Origin: an uncultured Rhizobiaceae bacterium | GTDB lineage: Bacteria; Pseudomonadota; Alphaproteobacteria; Rhizobiales; Rhizobiaceae | Assembly (NCBI GenBank): GCA_958296345.1 | Contig: CATQIJ010000013.1 | Coordinates: forward strand, 186,001 to 250,000 | Length of the DNA: 64,000 nt | Direction of reading: 5' to 3' | Part shown: positions 46,210 through 54,328 of the stretch, piece by piece | Numbering within the stretch: position 1 is the first letter of the stretch | Layout of the letters: each line of letters opens with the position of its first letter | Position numbers and translations under genes: made by a program | Notes under the pieces: generated by a model | The model's database searches: none | What the model saw: the letters and a program-made list of their open reading frames with translations, nothing else | Told to the model about the DNA's origin: nothing

Positions 46210-46778
46210 TTACGAATTTTTCTCCCCCGTCTCCGCTTTCAAAAGTGCAGCAATCTGGATCGCTTGCTCAATGTTTAAGCGTCTTAAATCCATGCTGATT
46301 TCTTCTGAATGGCCGTAAAGCGTAGCGTCGCCATATTCAAAACGGATAGTCTTTTGCGTGTCGCAAGAATGGTGAGAAACTATGCTTCCTTTGATACTTT
46401 GAGAAATGATTGAGCCACCGCATTGAGCAATTCAGCTTTTTGCTGGTTCTCAAAATAACGGCTTCGGGCAGTATCAAAGGCTTTGAGATATTGGGGCAAC
46501 AAACGCCGCTCAATATCTGCCGCAATAGCTTTTGGCTGACGGTTGATACTTACACCAATGGAACAAAATTCACTGTGGTGCGGGTCTGTTATTCGCTTAT
46601 CAAACCGACCAGATATTTTGAATTTAGGCTGATTGTATTCTTTAGAAATAATCAAGCCGCGCCCTTGTCCATCAATGATATGACGTTGCCAGCAAGAGTC
46701 TTGTTCAAGCGCGTTGAATTTCCAAGGTCGCCCTAGATATAGGGCGATTTGCTCTATTAATGCGGCATGTTCATGCAT
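46210..46778 (-). pseudogene. Element hypothetical protein, frameshifted
   Basis: Starting at ATG 46778 (overlapping the J-domain gene stop) the frame reads HEHAALIEQIALYLGRPWKF, DGQGRGLIISKEYNQPKFKI and AVAQSFLKVSK, then near 46385 shifts to GSIVSHHSCDTQKTIRFEYG and ends with a helical stretch LNIEQAIQIAALLKAETG at 46210. About 188 residues. The middle resembles nucleic-acid-associated helper proteins only vaguely; no family named. Confidence 0.5.
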
Positions 46779-47280
46779 GGGAGTAGCCTCCAACACGTTT
46801 GAACCCGCTCCCCTTTGGTTTCTTACTGCCGTATTTGGCACGGATTTCTTCCAAAGATGTTTGACCTCGTGAAAAACTGCGATGATTTTCTGGGCGAAAA
46901 TGCCAAGCTTTCTTTTTTGATGCCCATTTAAAGCCCGCTTGTTTCAAATGATCTTTGTGTTTTCTGGTGTCGCCAGTGACCCAAATCCACACGCCGCAAA
47001 TCTCAATGATCAAATCATCAAGCGCAATAATGCTATTAAGTGCCGTATTGAATTGTTCGCCATATTCGGATTGTTCTTCGTTGATCTCGCCTGAATGATC
47101 TTTCAGCACCGCAAAGGCTGCATTGACGACTTTCATCATCTCTTAGCCTGCGGGATTAATATCGGGATGATATTTTTTACAAGCTTGTCTGTAAGCTGCT
47201 TTGACAAGTTCAGGGGTTAGGCTTCCGCTCAATGACAAGATTTTTGCCGCGTCATAAATGTTCATAATTTCCTCGCTCAT
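46771..47280 (-). pseudogene. J-domain protein with an in-frame stop
   Basis: DnaJ-like co-chaperone of a type common on alphaproteobacterial conjugative elements. The J domain is at the N-terminus: TPELVKAAYRQACKKYHPDI, with the HPD triad at 38-40. The next codons NPAG are followed by TAA (47143-47145) where the frame continues unbroken with EMMKVVNAAFAVLKD. The C-terminal part has TRKHKDHLKQAGFKWASKKK then AWHFRP, typical of these element proteins. One nonsense change separates the two. About 168 residues when repaired. Partner Hsp70 and role unknown. Confidence 0.72.
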
Positions 47281-47473
47281 TTTAAAGGTTTAAATTCTGC
47301 GAAGCTCTCTTTTCCTTTGAAAACAAAACCCCACGCATGAACCCTTGCCCAGCGGCGAGCGTCCAAAAATTAGCGTTGAGGGGAGCAGGCGAGACCGAAA
47401 CGCCAAATAAAAAAGTCACCACCGATTAATCGGTGATGACCCTCATGATTTGGACCGAGATTGAAAGCGGCGA

Positions 47474-47563
47474 TGGGTCAATTGTCTTCTTGGGAACCGT
47501 TATTTCTTGGCCTTTGAAACAAACAAAGAAGCCAAGAAATCACGGCGGAAGATGATTGACCCA
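47474..47563. repeat. Long imperfect inverted repeat (90-base hairpin)
   Basis: The left arm begins TGGGTCAAT and contains ATTTCTTGGC. The right arm begins GCCAAGAAAT and ends ATTGACCCA. The arms match over about 33 positions with a five-base interruption, and CTTTG/CAAAG extends the stem to a seven-base loop. No ORF here is convincing. It is the best structural candidate for an oriT or a structured RNA in the 490-base gap 47281-47769, which also holds ACCGATTAATCGGT (47421-47434). Confidence 0.55.
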
Positions 47564-47701
47564 CAGCATCGCGTCGACGTTTTTGATATAAGCTGGTAAG
47601 TCAGGTTCAAGCGAGGCGAAACGCCGAAGCGGAAAAAGAAAGTGGCATAGAATGGCGCCATAATTCCGTCAGGGATTGAAGCCTTTTGGTGAAGACCCAT
47701 T

Positions 47702-47730
47702 TATCGGGCTTCATTTACGAAAGCCCGATA
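47702..47730. repeat. Perfect ten-base inverted repeat
   Basis: TATCGGGCTT and AAGCCCGATA flank a nine-base loop, 40 bases past the stop of the minus-strand gene at 47770. It could terminate that gene or belong to the same non-coding module as the 47474 hairpin. No clear T-run. Confidence 0.45.
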
Positions 47731-47769
47731 GACGGCCTTTAAAACACTTAATTCAGAAGATCGAAATGA

Positions 47770-48217
47770 TCATTCGGGCTTCGTATCACTGCAATAATCG
47801 ACATAACCAATTCGTGCCAAAAAGCACTTTCGTGCGATGTCCATCAACGCCATTCGCTGTGTCAAAGAACCATGCAACAGATAAGACCGCTTATTGTCTA
47901 TTCTGGACTTCAATCGGTTGAATGTCCTCCTTGGTGCTTTTCCAAATTGCTCGTAAAACTCATCGTTACTCGAAGCAATACGGTCGATAAATATAGCGTT
48001 CCAATCAAAGAAGTCGCCTGTTGCGCGATGTGTTATGTGCTGAAACACAAAATTAAACTTGGCTGAACCAGAATGATTACTAAATCCAGCATAGGCAACA
48101 GATTTCAAAAAATCGTGCTAAATTCTGTTCATATTCCGGTAAGGTAAGCATTGTTTGCTTATCGCACCAAATATCCCCATCATATTTTGGTAAGGTTTCT
48201 TGATTTGGTGTTATCAT
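47770..48217 (-). pseudogene. Element hypothetical protein, one-base frameshift
   Basis: ATG 48217 gives MITPNQETLPKYDGDIWCDK and TLPEYEQNLARF, then a T run at about 48109 is one base too long; the other frame continues SVAYAGFSNHSGSAKFNFVF, DWNAIFIDRIASSNDEFYEQ and ends CSDTKPE. About 148 residues, soluble. No family recognised. A 62-codon frame just upstream (48180-48368) is possibly its operon partner but is poorly supported. Confidence 0.45.
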
Positions 48218-48429
48218 TGATCATCTGGTCCCCAAACTTTTCCTTTATTACTGTATAGTTGTTTATTCCAACCTTTTGACATAGTTTCTCTCCGAATGGA
48301 GAAGAAGGTGGCCACAATCTTCCTTGATTGATCTTGGTTGCAAAATCGTCACTTTGCATTTTGATCATTAAGTCGGCTGGACACCCCTTTCGGGTCAGAT
48401 TTGGGACAAATCGAAAATAAATTGGAGCA

Positions 48430-49380
48430 ATGATGCGCGGTGCAGAGCGTCAAATCCTGTTAGCAGATGTTTACGACGCGGCGCGTTGCTATGCGGTATG
48501 GTCACGATTTAATAAAATTTATGATGGATCGGGACTAAGCAGACGGAAAATCTTTGTGCGAATGCAAGGCGCAATCGAAGACAACTTGGATCGTATCAAG
48601 AAGATCGGTGACCCAAAATTTAACTTTGAATATCCAAATATTGATGCTGAAAGAAAACTGATCTCAGAATTTGCAGTTAACGGATACAAAAGAAAATTCA
48701 AAGATGATATCTGGCACCTCTTTGATGCCTATGTGCAGCTAACAACGCCTAAATTTTTGCAAATGCTAAAAGGGCGTGACGACCTTGACACAATGGGTCA
48801 AATTGTTGGTCACTTCCTAAAAGATCCAATTGTCGGTGACTCTGGATATGTTTTGGAGCAAGCCAGTCAGGAGATCCTTCACTTCTATCACTATGACAAT
48901 GTTGATAATATTGGCTTATTTGATGAATCTGATCGATATGTTTGCTTATTCAGAAGTGCTTCACCTGAATATTTGTTCGTTATGGATTTTGAATTTGATG
49001 GTAATCACATTGGCGATATTACAAATGAACGTCTTCGACTATATTACGGCTTCTGTGTTCCAGGCGAAGAGTTTTCGCCAATTATAATGCGTTCTTTTTG
49101 TTTGCGCGAGCGCCTTGCGGGTCTGTTTTTCGCGCCAGCGGCAATGGTTGGAAAATCATCAGAATTTTTAAACAAGCTAAAATTTCAGGTTTTCACGACG
49201 GATAGGTCTTTTCATGGTAATAGCAAGGACAATGATGAATATGGCGAATTCACAAAACTAGCGATGTCCGCGCATAAAGGGCCAACACTTACACGTAACC
49301 TTGCTAAAGTAGACCCTAATTCCAGCCTATATGAGCGCCTAAACTTAAGGGTAAAACAATTTAAAGTTGAATTACTCTAA
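48430..49380 (+). CDS. Unknown protein, cargo of the mobile element
   Basis: A 316-residue soluble protein I do not recognise. It begins MRGAERQILLADVYDAARCY with an N-terminal helical half rich in charged residues, then a possible alpha/beta half (DRYVCLFRSASPEYLFVMDF, then RLRLYYGFCVPGEEFSPIIM). The second part has the feel of a sensory or nucleotide-binding fold, unproven. A GGAG site lies before ATG 48430/48433. Seventeen bases downstream an ankyrin-repeat gene follows. Both are intact in an element where most neighbours are broken, and together they look like a two-gene cargo module. Confidence 0.7.
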   Translation: MMRGAERQILLADVYDAARCYAVWSRFNKIYDGSGLSRRKIFVRMQGAIEDNLDRIKKIGDPKFNFEYPNIDAERKLISEFAVNGYKRKFKDDIWHLFDAYVQLTTPKFLQMLKGRDDLDTMGQIVGHFLKDPIVGDSGYVLEQASQEILHFYHYDNVDNIGLFDESDRYVCLFRSASPEYLFVMDFEFDGNHIGDITNERLRLYYGFCVPGEEFSPIIMRSFCLRERLAGLFFAPAAMVGKSSEFLNKLKFQVFTTDRSFHGNSKDNDEYGEFTKLAMSAHKGPTLTRNLAKVDPNSSLYERLNLRVKQFKVELL

Positions 49381-49396
49381 TAAAAAGTGTAATATT

Positions 49397-49918
49397 ATGT
49401 CTATACTTAACTTATATTTCAGTAATGATTTGAAGACGTTGCATGATGAATTTATACGGAGTGCATTAGCAGGAGACGAGAAACGAGCCAAGGAGATAAT
49501 TTCCTTGGACACATCTGTTGTGAACTATCAAGACCCACGTTCTGGCCTCAGCGCAATCATGGTTTTTGCAGCCGATGGTAATAAAGAGATGGTCGAAACA
49601 ATCTCTACAGTTGATGGTGTTGAGCTATCTCTTGAAGATAATTCGGGCAGAGATGCTGCTATGATGGCCTTCGCAATTGGTCGCCCAGATATATCGGATG
49701 CGATAAATGATGCTTTAACAAATAAGCTTCTGGAAAAAGAAGAATTAACGCCAGAAGAACTTGATGAAGTCTACCAAGCATACGCACTTGAAGAAGGTAT
49801 AGAAATCGACGGGCAGCATAGCACTGGCGCTACACATTCAGATAATGAACCAGCTTCATCGGAAAACGTCGTATCTTTGTCAAAATTTCGGGGTGGCCCA
49901 ACTAATCCTTCTTTTTAG
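49397..49918 (+). CDS. Ankyrin-repeat-like protein
   Basis: A 173-residue protein with two or three ankyrin-like units between about 10 and 100 (FIRSALAGDEKRAKEIISLD, GLSAIMVFAADGNKEMVETI, GRDAAMMAFAIGRPDISDAI), then an acidic tail ending VVSLSKFRGGPTNPSF. Ankyrin units bind proteins, so it could be a partner or inhibitor of the preceding unknown protein. ATG 49397 is used; the upstream frame overlaps the previous stop. Convergent with the next gene by 17 bases. Confidence 0.65.
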   Translation: MSILNLYFSNDLKTLHDEFIRSALAGDEKRAKEIISLDTSVVNYQDPRSGLSAIMVFAADGNKEMVETISTVDGVELSLEDNSGRDAAMMAFAIGRPDISDAINDALTNKLLEKEELTPEELDEVYQAYALEEGIEIDGQHSTGATHSDNEPASSENVVSLSKFRGGPTNPSF

Positions 49919-50939
49919 ATAGGTCTGCTATCTCGTTGAGTTGCTGCTCTAATGCTTCTGCTCTTTTACTGGTTTTTGTATCGGGTTGCCCTCTTCGTTT
50001 TTTAGACGAAACATTTTCAAACACAACCAGCTCATGGGCCAATCGGTTTGCCTTTAGTTTTTCGGTGATGCGTTTGTATTGCCTATCAACGGCAAGCATC
50101 GGCATAAAATATTCCTTGGCAATATTTTTCAGGCTGAAATTCCGTTTTGGCGTTTTGAATTCTTCATCTTGAAGATGTGCAACATATTTCAAACCACCAT
50201 TTAGATCATGTGCATAGATTGCAACCATTGCCTCTAAAACTCGTTCCTTTTGTTCCTGTGAAAGATCAGAGCGCGATTGAAGTGCTGAGAATAAGCTTAT
50301 TCTGACCATTGCTACTTGGGCTTCTGCGGCAGCCCACATGAATCGTCTTAAAGTTCTGATGCCAGAAATCAATTTAGTTAGGAAGAATTTACTTCCAGAG
50401 TGGTACTTGCGTCCTTCCTTCTTCAAAACATCTCCCACTTCAGATACTTCATTACCAAAAGCAATTAATGCAGGTGCTTCACGTTTTAACCATTGCCCTT
50501 TTTTAAGATGGCGTTGCATTTTTTGCTGATCCACAAAAGTCACACCTGAAAAAAATTTGCACATATTCGGCGCGACAATCGTTTCATTTTTGGTAAGCAC
50601 CGAGACTTCTGTGAAATTCAAAAATGGCTTGAAAACTTCCAAACTGTCCTGATAGCTTGGCGCGCAATGGAGGGCATAGAGTTCCTCTTTCAGAGCGTTG
50701 CCACCGTCAAATATCTTTATACCCTCGACGTTATTGGTCTTGAAGAATTTACCATTTAACGCTTTAAGGGCTTCAAGCTTCATGGGGTCTTTAATCAGAT
50801 AGCTATGCGAAACAGCATCCAAGCGCAGCAGCATGGCATTTTCGGTGTTCTCTGACAGTAATAGATAAACGCCGCTTTGATTACCATTTGGGTCATTATT
50901 TTTTACCAAGATAAAAACTGGCTGTAAGCTTACGCGCAT
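49902..50939 (-). CDS. Element hypothetical protein
   Basis: A 345-residue soluble protein. ATG 50939 follows a strong AAAAAGGAGG site; the upstream frame to 51080 is not needed. The N-terminal half has strands (RVSLQPVFILVKNNDPNGNQ, VYLLLSENTENAMLLRLDAV) and the C-terminal half is helical and basic, ending in lysine-rich coils (EALEQQLNEIADLSKKKD). No catalytic motif. Divergent from the SprT-like gene with 152 bases between starts. Intact. Function unknown. Confidence 0.7.
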   Translation of the reverse strand: MRVSLQPVFILVKNNDPNGNQSGVYLLLSENTENAMLLRLDAVSHSYLIKDPMKLEALKALNGKFFKTNNVEGIKIFDGGNALKEELYALHCAPSYQDSLEVFKPFLNFTEVSVLTKNETIVAPNMCKFFSGVTFVDQQKMQRHLKKGQWLKREAPALIAFGNEVSEVGDVLKKEGRKYHSGSKFFLTKLISGIRTLRRFMWAAAEAQVAMVRISLFSALQSRSDLSQEQKERVLEAMVAIYAHDLNGGLKYVAHLQDEEFKTPKRNFSLKNIAKEYFMPMLAVDRQYKRITEKLKANRLAHELVVFENVSSKKRRGQPDTKTSKRAEALEQQLNEIADLSKKKD

Positions 50940-51091
50940 AATATTCCCTCCCTTTTTAAGTATTCGAAGAATCAAATAACAAATAATGTTTGAACTGTAT
51001 TCATAATTGCGCCCATTGTTGACCCGCTCGCCTGAACTATTTTCAATAGGTTGCTCCTTGTGTTCTGAGAATAGAAGCAAGGAAGCATCAA

Positions 51092-51838
51092 ATGAAGAGG
51101 GTTCAAAATAATCGGTTCATCGATTCCTATCAAACCGAAAAAAACGGTGATGATTTTTCAACCGTACGATCTAATGCGCTGCATCCTACATCCGAAATCT
51201 ATGCCGATTTCGTTGCAGCGTTTTATCAATTCAATGACGCCTTGTTTAGTGGCGAATTATCAGAACCCGTTTTCACCTTGCAAAACAAGCCGAAGATACG
51301 GCTGTCTTTTCATGAGAACCGCTTTGCCAACCATAACGGTATTTCCGCTCATGAAATACAATTCAATCCTGTCATTTGCTCAGGTCAATCTGACTATGAA
51401 ACGCTTGGCTGTGTCGTGCATGCCATGGGTTTGCAATGGCGATATGATTTTGGTCCTGCCAATGCCAAAGGCGTAAAGCCTTCACGTGGTTACCACGATA
51501 AAACGCTTGCCGTCCAGATGGCCAAGATTGGTTTGAGGCTGTCCGACACAGGCGAACCAGACGGTAAAAATACGGGTTACAATTTATCACACTCCGTCAT
51601 TGATGGCAGTCCATTTGATCTGGCTGCGCGTGAACTTCTGATTACGGGTTTTGCCTTTCGCTGGCAGGCAATTGTTCAAAAGCCAGCGTCCGATACGGAT
51701 GAAGACACTCCAAATGCTGCACCCAAATCCCGTATCAAATACACATGCGAGATTTGCGATCTTAACGCATGGGCGAAGGCCGATGCACAGCTGAGTTGCA
51801 CCATTTGCGTAATCCCAATGTCCCCCAACGAAACTTAA
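51092..51838 (+). CDS. SprT-like protein with degenerate zinc-protease site
   Basis: SprT-family fold, 248 residues. Conserved family segments are clear (FVAAFYQFNDALFSGELSEP, then LSFHENRF, SAHEIQFNPVI, GYHDKTLAVQMAKIGLRLSD). Where the HExxH metal motif belongs the sequence reads VVHAMGLQWRYDFG, about residues 109-122: the first histidine is kept, the glutamate and second histidine are lost. A C-terminal zinc ribbon is present as TCEICDLNAW ... SCTIC. It is therefore probably not a protease but may still bind DNA. It heads a plus-strand run of transfer genes. Confidence 0.85.
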   Translation: MKRVQNNRFIDSYQTEKNGDDFSTVRSNALHPTSEIYADFVAAFYQFNDALFSGELSEPVFTLQNKPKIRLSFHENRFANHNGISAHEIQFNPVICSGQSDYETLGCVVHAMGLQWRYDFGPANAKGVKPSRGYHDKTLAVQMAKIGLRLSDTGEPDGKNTGYNLSHSVIDGSPFDLAARELLITGFAFRWQAIVQKPASDTDEDTPNAAPKSRIKYTCEICDLNAWAKADAQLSCTICVIPMSPNET

Positions 51839-51854
51839 TCCAAGGAGAACCACC

Positions 51855-53108
51855 ATGTCTGAACATGACAAAAATACAAATTTGGATGATCAGTCCAAAA
51901 TCCATCCAAGACGCAGAAAAGAAAAACAAACGCTTGATAATCTCAATGTGGCACCAAAGGCCGTCACACAGGAAATCGTGTCAGCGGGCGAAAGCCTCCA
52001 CACAAACGCGTTGTCGCCTGTAAAATATAAATCAGGAAACAAGATCAATTGGGCATCTTGGATCATTCCAACTTCTGCTGTGATGACAGGTGCATTGGTC
52101 ACGCTTGCTGCACCACAATTAATCGATACCTCTGGTATTCTTGGCACCTTCAAAATGGTGTTGCTTGGAGGCGCTGCAACTTTCATCTCGTGGGTGGTCA
52201 ATTATCACGCTGTTAAACACGGAACCGAACTTGCTGCGAGTGGCTTAAGAAGCGCAGGTTTTGCGAGCCTGCTGGCTGTTTCAATAACGGGTTCTGCGGC
52301 TTTTGCCTTCAGTTATGCTGGGTTGGTGCTGCCGCGTGTTGATGCACTTAATCAGGCAGATCACGGGCAAGCGCTTGCGGCCTATGTAGATGATGTAAAT
52401 CAAAATTCTGCGCAGTTTTATCAACTACGCGCGGTAATCTCGACAACGGCGGCTGATTTACAAGCAAAAATTGAATGTGAAATTACAGATGGATGCTTGA
52501 GCGGTAATGGCGGCGGTAAAGGCGCAATATATCGCGGCATTCTTCCTCCAACACAACGCGCTCAAAAGATTGCCGTTCAACTGATCTCAAGTGATGATGA
52601 ACGCCGCAATCAATTAGCTGAGATCAATAATACGCTTGATGAATATCATGCAATTCTTGGCGATGGCGCATCAGACGAAAATCAAAAAAGCCGTCAACTT
52701 ACCGCTAAATCCAGTCAGATTAAACAACGCGTTGCAGATTTACGTGAAAGCGCTCCCCTGTTGTTGCTGCGTGGATATCAGGCTGAACTATCTGCTGGGC
52801 TATTGATTGAAGGAAAGCCGGAAGGAACTGCAAAGGTCAATCGCATTTTAAAACGCCACGCGGAAACGCTCCGCACTGCCTTGGACGATATCGAACTTGA
52901 TAAATCTGTTGCCCCCAATTTTCCGAGCAAGGCTGGGGTTGGAGAAGCTTTTTCAAGATTTTCACATTTCTGGCCTCTAGGGGTTTTTACGGCAGCGATA
53001 GAGCTGATCATCCCTTGGACGCTTTGGCTTCTGACTTATGCGGCCATCGTTTTGAAACTCTTTCGTCATGAGCATGAATTCTCAAACAACAAAAACAAGG
53101 AGGCATAG
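51855..53108 (+). CDS. Transfer-region membrane protein
   Basis: A 417-residue protein with a charged N-terminal 70 residues, three transmembrane segments near 70-155 (WIIPTSAVMTGALVTLAAPQ, MVLLGGAATFISWVVNYH, FASLLAVSITGSAAFAFSYA), a large helical soluble domain of about 220 residues with coiled coils, and a C-terminal helix (AIELIIPWTLWLLTYAAIVL). An AAGGAG site precedes ATG 51855. No family recognised; likely part of the mobilisation apparatus because of its operon with the coupling protein. Confidence 0.78.
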   Translation: MSEHDKNTNLDDQSKIHPRRRKEKQTLDNLNVAPKAVTQEIVSAGESLHTNALSPVKYKSGNKINWASWIIPTSAVMTGALVTLAAPQLIDTSGILGTFKMVLLGGAATFISWVVNYHAVKHGTELAASGLRSAGFASLLAVSITGSAAFAFSYAGLVLPRVDALNQADHGQALAAYVDDVNQNSAQFYQLRAVISTTAADLQAKIECEITDGCLSGNGGGKGAIYRGILPPTQRAQKIAVQLISSDDERRNQLAEINNTLDEYHAILGDGASDENQKSRQLTAKSSQIKQRVADLRESAPLLLLRGYQAELSAGLLIEGKPEGTAKVNRILKRHAETLRTALDDIELDKSVAPNFPSKAGVGEAFSRFSHFWPLGVFTAAIELIIPWTLWLLTYAAIVLKLFRHEHEFSNNKNKEA

Positions 53109-53110
53109 TC

Positions 53111-53641
53111 ATGGAAGGCTATAATACAAATCTGCTCGGCAGCAGCGCAATTTTGACCATCGTAGGTATAGCTGCATTCTCTGCATATGTATCAGGTCCA
53201 CTGATCATCGATAGAATGTCACAAAAGATGAATTGGATCACCGACTGCATTCAGAAAGTTGAACGAGAAGTCAGAATAACGACCCCACAAGCGCCAGCTA
53301 TACCGAATATTTCCTGTAACGGCGTTATGCGTATGGCAGGCAGCGATTTGGCAGGCCTTGCAAAAGCTTTTGGCATTGATCAGGCCTGTAAAAGCGTTGA
53401 GTACCAGATGGAGTTGAAAAAGTTCAACGCACAAGAGCGTCTTGACACAAAACTGGGAAGCGCCCCATCACGCTGTGAATGTGCTGTGTCACATACGATT
53501 GCTGAACAACGTGGTTCGGTTGCCCTTCATGCAGCGTCTGTACGATTGATCACCCCGCTTCCAATTCAAAACCTAAAGTCTGAATTTACGGCTTCTCTGA
53601 ATTCTCCAAGCTGCGCATCTATTGCAAAGATTGGAGGCTAA
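53111..53641 (+). CDS. Small membrane-anchored transfer-region protein
   Basis: A 176-residue protein with one N-terminal membrane helix (SAILTIVGIAAFSAYVSGPL) and a soluble domain with five or six cysteines (NISCNGVMRMAGSDLAGLAK, DQACKSVEYQM, SRCECAVSHTIAEQRGSVAL), probably periplasmic. Two bases separate it from the previous stop. Not recognised. Confidence 0.75.
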   Translation: MEGYNTNLLGSSAILTIVGIAAFSAYVSGPLIIDRMSQKMNWITDCIQKVEREVRITTPQAPAIPNISCNGVMRMAGSDLAGLAKAFGIDQACKSVEYQMELKKFNAQERLDTKLGSAPSRCECAVSHTIAEQRGSVALHAASVRLITPLPIQNLKSEFTASLNSPSCASIAKIGG

Positions 53642-53642
53642 G

Positions 53643-54047
53643 ATGATCTTTGGCACTTTTACGGTCACCGATGATGTGGTGATTACGCATCGCGATAGTT
53701 ATCTCCTCAATTCACTCACGGTTGTTTCTGTCAGACGCCCCATACTCATTCCATCTTTAATGGTTGGATTATCTGGCGTGGCCTTTGGACTGGCATTTTC
53801 TGACCTGCTTTTTATATCTGAGGTTGCTGCAACAGGTATCATTGCCTCTGGTGCGATCTTCCTTGGCATTCAACTTGGGCAACTCAAGCTGGTAAGCCGC
53901 GATCTAAAAAACACCGAGCTATCCTCTGCGGTTTGGGGACAATATCACGATCTTCAACATCACCGCCACGCGATTGTTGAAGGTGTGCGGAATTCCAAAA
54001 AGCATGCACTGAATTCTCCAATAGCAGATGCGGAACTTTCGTCATGA
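53643..54047 (+). CDS. Small transfer-region membrane protein
   Basis: 134 residues with two membrane helices (LIPSLMVGLSGVAFGLAFSD and AATGIIASGAIFLGIQLGQL) between an N-terminal beta-rich segment (FGTFTVTDDVVITHRDSYLL) and a helical histidine-containing tail. It resembles the small DUF6232-like membrane proteins in layout only. The start overlaps the previous stop region, and its stop overlaps the next gene by ATGA. Confidence 0.72.
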   Translation: MIFGTFTVTDDVVITHRDSYLLNSLTVVSVRRPILIPSLMVGLSGVAFGLAFSDLLFISEVAATGIIASGAIFLGIQLGQLKLVSRDLKNTELSSAVWGQYHDLQHHRHAIVEGVRNSKKHALNSPIADAELSS

Positions 54048-54328
54048 ATATCCGTGAGCATCGTTTTAGCAAAATCATGGCTGTGAACGTCAATTTTCTG
54101 GGAGCTGTTGGGTGTTTTGCCTATGGTTGGTTCCTCTGGCCTGATGACCCAAGATGGTATGGCTTTTATATCATTGGAACACTGAGCTTCATGGGGAGTG
54201 TCGCCTTTGTCATTCGTGCACTTCGCGGCATGAAGGCTATCTATCGTCAAGACAAGGTCAAACCCCAAAAAGATGCTGAAATGGCATCAGATCAATCCCT
54301 GAAAAATGCGGGGATGATTGATGGCTGA
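54044..54328 (+). CDS. Small transfer-region membrane protein
   Basis: 94 residues with two membrane helices (VNVNFLGAVGCFAYGWFLW and FYIIGTLSFMGSVAFVIRAL) and a basic then acidic C-terminal tail. Translationally coupled to both neighbours: ATGA upstream and an eight-base overlap with the coupling-protein gene downstream. Possibly a partner that anchors the coupling protein; inferred from position. Confidence 0.7.
   Translation: MNIREHRFSKIMAVNVNFLGAVGCFAYGWFLWPDDPRWYGFYIIGTLSFMGSVAFVIRALRGMKAIYRQDKVKPQKDAEMASDQSLKNAGMIDG

Noticed and set aside
47500..47921. Two short frames on opposite strands in the 47.5-47.9 kb gap
   Set aside because: They overlap the long hairpin or the better-supported minus-strand gene and have no motif or ribosome site.
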